From Niebla homalea (Eukaryota; Ascomycota; Lecanoromycetes; Lecanorales; Ramalinaceae), in contig JAHGAU010000017.1 of NCBI GenBank assembly GCA_019925105.1, positions 186,001 through 250,000 on the forward strand: 64,000 nt of DNA, read 5' to 3'. The position numbers were made by a program, and so were the translations under genes. Positions 57,662 to 64,000 of the stretch are shown here, piece by piece. The notes under the pieces are model-generated. The model was not told where the DNA came from. It saw only the letters and a program-made list of their open reading frames with translations, and ran no database searches. Within the stretch, counting starts at the first letter, position 1. Each line of letters begins with the position of its first letter.

Positions 57662-58269
57662 ATGTACCACGGGCTCTCGGGCATCGTGACAAACCCCTAC
57701 TATGGCGCCCGCACTGAAGGAGGCGCTGGCCTGCTAAAGGGTCTTGGAAAGGGAATTGCAGGCATTATGACGAAGCCTGGTGCTGGTACGTATCCACGCC
57801 ATCGTCCCCGCACATCTCAGCCTTCTCTCAATATGTTCCGCATAAACGCCATTACGCACTCCTTCCATCCCTCCTCCCGCTCGATCTAACACCCTCTCCT
57901 AAAAGACACCACTAACGCCACTCAGCAATCTTCGCATTCCCAGCCTACACGTTGCAAGGTATACACAGATCTATACATTCATCGCAATACCGTGACACAA
58001 GCGGTTTCGAATCCGAGCTTAGAGCCGCACGATCTAAGCAGGGAGAACTGGAGTCCGATGACGCGAGTGAAGAGGAACGGAACAAAGTTTTGATTAGGTG
58101 GGAGAAAATCTTTGAGGGAGAGTGGAGGACCAGGGAGAAGGCGAAGGGAAAGGAAAGGAGGTCGCGGTGGGGTAGGCGAGAAGGGAAAAGATCAAAGGAG
58201 GAGGATACGATGGTGGAGAATATGGTGACCGAGGATCCATTTGAGGAAAGAGAGTATGGTGGAGCTTGA
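57662..58269 (+). CDS. Short ORF matching the C-terminal tail of sterol glucosyltransferases
   Basis: Exons 57662..57785 and 57926..58269 join in frame (GTACGT donor, CTCAG acceptor) to 155 aa. The first 65 residues match the C-terminal repeats of fungal UGT80/Atg26-like enzymes: LSGIVTNPYYGARTEGGAGL, LKGLGKGIAGIMTKPGAGAI, and FAFPAYTLQGIHRSI. The rest is a charged helical tail (SDDASEEERNKVLIRWEKIF). No glycosyltransferase domain lies upstream on this strand; a TAG precedes the ATG in frame. Either a 3' fragment of a lost gene whose frame survives or a small independent gene. It resembles the tail of the relic near 40.2-40.5 kb but is not a close copy. Confidence 0.5.
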
Positions 58270-58789
58270 ATTTCAGAATATCCTTGCTTGCGTGGGGGGT
58301 CTTGAAAGAGTAATGGGGGAAATGGCGCAAGGAAGTAGTCTCCGGACTGACGAGGAGCTCTCTCAACCCTCCATTTGTCTAAAGTTCTAAAGTGCAAGCG
58401 CTTCGCTCTGGTATTTGTAACGGCTCTAACTCGAGAAACCTATAGACTTGTTAGATGGCCAGGGTTTCGTTCACTGGCCTAGAGGAACTGGTGAATTGAA
58501 TGTCTAGGCGGAAGTGATACCCTGTGTTGTGGTAATTGATATGGTAATGTAAGACAGTATGTGGGTGCATATATGCCTTGATTGAGTGGACTATCTAAGT
58601 GCATAAAGGAAGGCAGGATGAGTCTGCATGATATACCCAGGCCAGTATCAGATGTACCGCCAGGTGATCATATGTACACGTGTCATGAGAGCCTCTTCGC
58701 AATACTTGCATGAAGGCCTCAATAACACTCCTGCCTACAGGCTGACAGGTAATTGCATTGATGATATCATTTGTAGCTAGTAAAGCTGT
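58270..58789. other. Intergenic, no supported gene
   Basis: AT-rich spacer. No repeat or gene seen. Confidence 0.45.
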
Positions 58790-60163
58790 ATGAGTGTAAT
58801 TTTATATATGGTAGATCCCACCAACGTCTACTGTACAATTCGAAGTGACCCAAGTCTGGCAATGCTCGTACGAATAGTGAATATTCAGCAATGGGACCTC
58901 TGTAGAATGAACGAATCTGCCTGGGGAACCTTTTCATACGAGGACATCAATTTCTTCCATGATGCATCTGAGTTTGCTAGACTCACTCGCAAGAACACTA
59001 CACCTTCGAAGGTACAATCTTTCGCTCCGCCATTAACGAACGATCAAGGGACTTTGATAGCTTTTGCTAATGACCTATCTACGGAACTTGACAAAAATGG
59101 AATTCATTACGGGTCATGTGGACCGATGCTTTGGGGGCCTATTGCTGAATTCTGCGCATGCTGAAAGCAGCATTCAAGAAGAGTGGCCTTTCAGCACTTA
59201 GAAGAGGCAAGGTTTTTCACACGTAATTCGAGACGACCCCTTGCCAACCTTCCTCGGAGTAGCGAACGCTGTCCCTTGTGGAAAGCTGTGTGGCCCACTC
59301 ACTTTCTTCGAAGAATAGAGAACCTCATATTTACTGGAGTGAAGCCAGGAAAGACAACATAGGAGAATTCCGCTGTCTATGCCACGACGTCCCCTGTGAC
59401 GTCTTTAAATCTGGCTCATAGCCACCATTCAGGTTTAAGCTTCGACATGGCTAGAATGATGTTGGCTCCCTACATGACACTTACCAGGCTATCTCTGTCC
59501 TTTGACGATATTGATTTTCATCATTTTAATGTGACCAGTGCTCAGCTATGAATGATGCTACTAAAATACGAAGACCGCCTGCAACACCTCCATCTTTACC
59601 GCTCTGGTCTAAGTAGTTTTCGTGGTGCTGGTAACGAACACATGGGTTTGCTATCTGGCTCCAAACAGCTGGAGACGCTAAGCATTCAGCCCAAGGCTCT
59701 ACTCGGTGATTGGTGTGGACCCTATAGGGCTCCCTTCCACCTGGAAGACACTCTTCCCCCCTCGCTCAGAACGCTGACGCTGTACCACCTCGAGACGGCG
59801 AACGATATACGTGCGAAAATGGAGACCCAGCTAGTGGAAATCGTGCATGACAAGCTTCACCCACCCCTGAAATCGATCATCTTGGAGGATGGAACGCAAA
59901 GCTGGTTGGATGTTGAGTCTACCATCCATACTCAAGCATTGGCACATGCATGTAAAGAGGCGAAAGTTGAGCTTTGCATTTACCAGGACTCCTACCTATC
60001 AGCGAATGGATGGCTTGCTTTCCAGCACTTCCAGGCTTACGAAGATCTATCATGGCGCGGAATCGGAGTTTCCCACTACCATGTAAGGTGCATGATGAGA
60101 CAAATAGTTGACCTTGTATACCGGTCGAGCAGAGGGAGTGATTTCGGGGCCCTGAGAGGCTGA
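58790..60163 (+). pseudogene. Probable F-box/LRR-type protein relic
   Basis: The 5' frame (58790-59164) includes SDPSLAMLVRIVNIQQWDLC, like the line following the F-box in many fungal F-box proteins (PDLARLVRSLxIxxW). The 3' frame from 59447 has MTLTRLSLSFDDIDFHHFNV, a TGA at 59549-59551, then YEDRLQHLHLYRSGLSSFRG, GSKQLETLSIQPKALLGDWC and LPPSLRTLTLYHLETANDIR, with leucine-rich spacing. It continues to a stop at 60163. No intact frame links the two halves. Membership in one gene is an inference from order and spacing. The segment after 59552 alone encodes 203 aa and might still be expressed. Confidence 0.45.
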
Positions 60164-61290
60164 TCGGCGACGGAGGGAAATGCAATTGAGTAGGACACAG
60201 ATTTTCTCAATTGGATGGCATATACTGGAGAGCAGGTAATGGCCGCGGCTTATGAAACCAGTGCAAGGTTGAGGAAGCCCGCATATCCAGTTGCTGAAGA
60301 CAGTTCTGTTCAAAGCCCAGCAAGACTGGGTAATCAATCTCGGCGGAAGCAAGTGAATGATCTAGATGGAAACCAGCTGCACCTCAAGAGGCTTGGGCTT
60401 CTCTATGTATAGCACTCTTGTATCACAGATGTATTACGCCGAGGGCACCACGCCACAAAGCAAAGCCCGGCTTTGCTGAAGCCCTTCAGCGATGATATTG
60501 GTTACTAGATAGTCGGTGAGGGGTCAGCAGCAACATTGAATACAAACATCATTATACTAGGAAGGAGCAGTTTCCGATCATATTGAGTGATCTACGACCG
60601 ACCAACAGGCCGACTGATGGACACTATCGTGCATCACTCATCAGACTGTCCGCAGCAAGCCCATCAAACATTTCATCAAGCACTGGTAGCCACCGAAGTA
60701 GGTCCTCGATAGCTTGCGATACTGAGCAATATGTGCAGAATTTCATTCAAGCCGGTCCTCGTCATCGAAGGTACTTAGTCACTTCAAGGCCGATCAAAAC
60801 ACCATGAGAGAATATCTTTTCCCAAGTAGGCCGGCCGGATGATAGCGCGTTACCTTAGTGAAGATCTGCCGTATACATGATCCAGTAGGTTTCCAGTCGT
60901 TGCGAGCTTGCAATTACATGACTGATGTAGCTGTCAGGCCAGCGTGGCAGAAGCAGGAGAAGTCACCTCCGAGTGTCGCTGCTTTATCATACTTTAGTTG
61001 CAGGAGTACAGCCACTGCTCCAAACAACTAGTTGTATTCATTGGATCGAAAAGCGCGCCTTATCAGATGTTGAGCCGATCCGGCGATACCCACAGCAGGT
61101 ACATAAGCTGCCCCACCTCGATAAACGCAGAAGTCATTTCCCCTCCTTTGAGAGTCTCACCCTCGGCCACGGTGGTTGTCTCGAGCTAAAGCGCGGACTC
61201 TCTGAAAATGTACAAGGTCAGACGAACCGCACCTTTGACTCTGCAATTGACGAACCGCTTTGATCTGCCGTACTCAACAGGCGTGTCATT
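60164..61290. other. Intergenic, no supported gene
   Basis: About 1.1 kb. Short frames (60215-60412, 60973-61263) have no recognised domain. Confidence 0.45.
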
Positions 61291-62103
61291 ATGCCTGAAC
61301 CCACCACCGCCGATGCCTGGAGCACGGCTTCAGCAATCTATGCTGCTAAGGCCGAATCCATCACCCGCCCCTGTGCTGAACAGCTGATAACTTGGATGGA
61401 CGAGGAGTCGCCATTTTCCTCCTCAGGGACGAATATATTGGATAACGGGGCGGGCACTGGCGTCGTGACCACCTCGCTACGTGCCCGATTCCCCGATCTC
61501 CCGATTGTAGCGGCCGACCTCTCACCGGGCATGCTCAAGAAGATAGAGAAGAAGGGCCTTTCCGGCGTCAAATATGAGGTCGTGGATAGCTCCGATCTGA
61601 AACCCTTTGCAAATGACATTTATACGCATTCGCTCAGTACATTCATGATCCAGTTTGCACCGCAACCTCAACAGGCACTCCGTGAAATGTATCGTGTGAC
61701 CAAGCCGGGCGGCATGCTTGGCTTGGGTATGTGGAAGGAATTCCCTTACTTTCCGCCGTGGGAAGACACAGTGAGGCAATTCGAGCCGGATTACTCATAC
61801 CATCACACCTGGACATCGGACTGGTCGGATGGGGAGCAGCTCTTGACTTACGTCCAGAGTGTGGGTTTTACGGACGTTCGGATGAAAATGTTCCAACCCC
61901 AATGGGTTTTCAAGGGGCCGGAAGAGTGTTGAGAATTCTTTTTCGAGTCGAAGAATCCTGAGTTTATACGTGCGTACCAACCCTTTTGGGACAAGGGTAT
62001 GGAGGGAGTCCTGCGACCGCTTTTCGAGAAACTCATCAGAGAAAAATATGATCGCGCGGAGGATTTCGAAGTAAAGGTCATCTTGATCGTGGCGAAGAAA
62101 TGA
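61291..62103 (+). pseudogene. Class I SAM-dependent methyltransferase with one nonsense codon
   Basis: A Rossmann-fold methyltransferase: motif I ILDNGAGTGVVTTSL, acidic post-I strand IVAADLSPGML, YEVVDSSDLKPF, and RVTKPGGMLGLGMWKEF. The frame is open from 61291 but meets TGA at 61930-61932. It then continues in the same frame for 56 codons (NPEFIRAYQPFWDKGMEGVL, AEDFEVKVILIVAKK) to TGA at 62101-62103. The total, about 270 codons, fits family length, and the second part ends with the beta-strand that normally closes the fold. So the first TGA is probably a recent nonsense change. A truncated 213-aa product keeps the SAM motifs but loses the last strands. Readthrough is possible but not suggested by context. 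Confidence 0.75.
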
Positions 62104-63667
62104 ATCGTGAGCGCCGAGCTGCACATCAGCCTTCGGGCGGGTCTCGACCACAAGAACGTGGTGCTGATGGAAAGAAGACACAATAAAGAGAGGGACTCAT
62201 GAGACCATGGGTTCTTACATCTTTCCATCCTTCAGCCGTCGACGATACTCCAGAATCCTTGTTTTGAGTGAGGATGAAACATGGACACCTGAATGTCTCG
62301 CCCTTTTCCGATGCCCTCCCATTCTTGTACGATTCCGAAGTGCATCCAGTGCCCCCAGAGAAGCACCCCCTCCCCTTCTCCCTCAACCTCCTCATCCCCA
62401 TCACCCAGACCAATATCCCCATCTAACCCCCCTTCCCTTCCAATCGGCGCCCACCCATCTCTGGCAGAACCTCACTCCCCCCTCCTCCCCACCAACCAAA
62501 ACACAACCTGCGACTGAACTTCCACCACCCACCGGTTGCACCTCCCTCCCCAAGTTTGCCAAAAACCACCACTCTCACCAAATCCCCCCACCCATCCTCC
62601 CCACCCCCTCCCAAAACCACCCTCAAGCGGGATGATCCACACACACCCCAGCCACATCTCCCTCCCCGCAGTTTGCCGGGGGGAGGGGGCCAACGCACAC
62701 ACAAACAGCCCAGCATCTCCCCTCTCTCCACCGTCCCCGCCCTCGCCCCCACCCCTACTTCATCAACGTGGTCGTCCGTCTTCCGGGCTTTTCCCCTGAG
62801 CCGAGCTAGGCAGTAACTCGGTTTTCGTTGAGGATGAGCGGCTTGGGAGGAGGGGGGAGGGGGGACGGTACGGTTCCCAGCCCCCGGCCGGATATCAAAA
62901 AACCTCCATCCCGGCGCGGTCCCGGGGGGGTCTGTTCCCGTGCGCGCGTGACAAGTTCATTCATTCGGTCAATATTGGGGGGTTTTGGAGATGGGTGGGG
63001 GGGGCGACGGCGCTGCGATGGGTTCGGGCGGGTGGATGAGGGTTGGGGGAGGTGAGGGTGTTAGGGGGTTTTTGGTAGGGGATAAGGAGGAAGGTGGGGG
63101 GGGCGGATTGGAGAGGGTGGATTTGAGGGGTGTAATGTCAGGCCGGGGTTGAGGGAAGGGGAGAGGTAGATGGGTGGAAGCTGATAGCGGGCTGGCTGGG
63201 CTGGGGTGGGGAGGATGGGCAAATGGTAGGGACAGATGAATTCGCCCTCACAGTGCTTGTGTGACGGAATCTGTCGGTCCAGGACCGTGCTGTGCGAGAC
63301 ACACATTCATGCCTTTAATGAGCAGGAGGTACATTGACACTTGTGAATGGGTGCCAAATGGTAGGACGTGACACTGAAATCCATGGTGTCTTGCACCTGA
63401 AGCCAGCCCATCTTGCGGAAAACTACAAGATCGAAGCAGACAGATGAGCAGAAGGAAGAAAGAGACAACGATAATGTGACAATAGACAGCATACGTAAGT
63501 GGGAAGGGGCTCATTAGATTTGCGAGATGTTGCGTGCCATCAGACGATTCTCACCCTTTGAATACAGATAATGACAGTAGTGTTGAGGGAGCATCTACTT
63601 TGCCTCATGTGCTGCCTGACCCAATTAGTTCCCTTCTTGCCCAACGCAAGTGTCATCCTGCAGCAGA
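62104..63667. other. Gene-free, C-rich then G-rich spacer
   Basis: From about 62310 to 62780 the plus strand is very C-rich; from about 62840 to 63240 it is G-rich with many GGGG runs. Open frames here are Pro/Gly/Ser low complexity on both strands and are not credible genes. The region ends upstream of the two-TM gene at 63668. Confidence 0.6.
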
Positions 63668-64000
63668 ATGTCCACGGACGCGTCGATTTGGACTTCAGGG
63701 CTTGTATTCACTATCCTCGGGTTGATCCTTGTCGGGACCTCCATCGGCAACGGTATCTGCGGTGCTTACGCCTCCGTCTTTCCTGAACCCGGCGGAAGCA
63801 AAAAATGTCAGCCAGAACAAAGCTGGGTGAGTACGCCACCTTAGGCTACGGAATGGTGGCGTATAATGTTTCAAGGACAGGGATGCAGGGCGGTGGACCA
63901 GGGGTACTGTAGGAGAGGCAACTCACGCAGTTCCACCGACGCCATACTGGTCGTTCTCGGGTTTAGCTTCTTTGGCGCTGCCCTCGTACCTGGAATTGAT
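63668..64000 (+). CDS. Two-TM small membrane protein, partial at right edge
   Basis: Exon 1 (63668..63826) starts MSTDASIWTSGLVFTILGLI, one membrane segment followed by GNGICGAY, and ends KKCQPEQSW at a GTGAGT donor. After a 54-bp intron, exon 2 (63881 to the edge) reads GCRAVDQGYCRRG, then a second hydrophobic segment, AILVVLGFSFFGAALVPGID. Cysteines in the loop between the two segments could pair. No family recognised; the C-terminus lies beyond the window. Confidence 0.55.

Noticed and set aside
61930..61932. Programmed stop-codon readthrough in the methyltransferase
   Set aside because: The TGA is followed by GAA, not the CTA-type context known to favour fungal readthrough, and neighbouring genes are plainly decayed.
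62310..63060. Pro-rich and Gly-rich open frames in the skewed region
   Set aside because: Low-complexity products on both strands with no domain or splice logic.
1..64000. tRNA or rRNA genes and telomeric TTAGGG repeats
   Set aside because: I scanned by eye for a T-loop GGTTCRA box and for telomeric runs and saw none. A dedicated scan such as tRNAscan would be decisive.

Overview
The window is nuclear DNA from a filamentous ascomycete (Pezizomycotina; probably a Dothideomycete, which is an inference). Protein genes carry one to four introns, mostly 45-125 bp with GTRNGT donors and YAG acceptors. The recognisable proteins are standard ascomycete ones: Sac1, Rab5/Ypt5, a plasma-membrane syntaxin, Sym1, pescadillo/Nop7, LYRM2, NatD, Gab1/PIG-U and a ZIP transporter. 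I saw no tRNA, rRNA, CRISPR array or intact transposon.

Left part, about 1-29 kb, is mostly conserved housekeeping DNA. SAC1 (minus) and RAB5 (plus) are divergent across about 380 bp. After them come an unrecognised two-exon gene with a decayed tandem copy (5.4-7.6 kb), then SSO, SYM1 and NOP7. From about 15.4 to 18.9 kb lies a gene-free repeat block: a TGCGTR-like tract, a GGAGATGGCT decamer array, and a degenerate higher-order satellite of about eleven units of 170-290 bp. Each satellite unit carries one to four copies of a well conserved core, CGCCGTCGCTATGC. Beyond it are a small Cys-rich gene, an APH/CHK-type kinase-like gene, LYRM2, the convergent and overlapping pair NatD/GAB1, and a ZIP zinc transporter.

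Right part, about 30-64 kb, is accessory DNA full of gene relics. Apparently intact genes are a 568-aa low-complexity nuclear protein, a secreted protein with two deuterolysin-like domains that both lack the HExxH zinc motif, a GNAT acetyltransferase, a LIP-family lipase, a protein joining a STAND-type N-terminal domain to C2H2 fingers, and a two-TM protein cut by the right edge. Between them lie broken genes: a frameshifted small secreted Cys-rich protein, a sterol glucosyltransferase relic, a 5'-truncated acyl-CoA ligase, an NRPS thiolation-condensation relic, a SAT4-type membrane protein, a HET-like relic, an unknown membrane protein, an F-box/LRR-like relic and a methyltransferase with one nonsense codon. 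A short intact ORF at 57.7-58.3 kb matches only the tail of the sterol glucosyltransferase.

Exon structures were worked out by reading splice sites and checking that summed exon lengths stay in frame. Family names come from remembered motifs, not from a database search.
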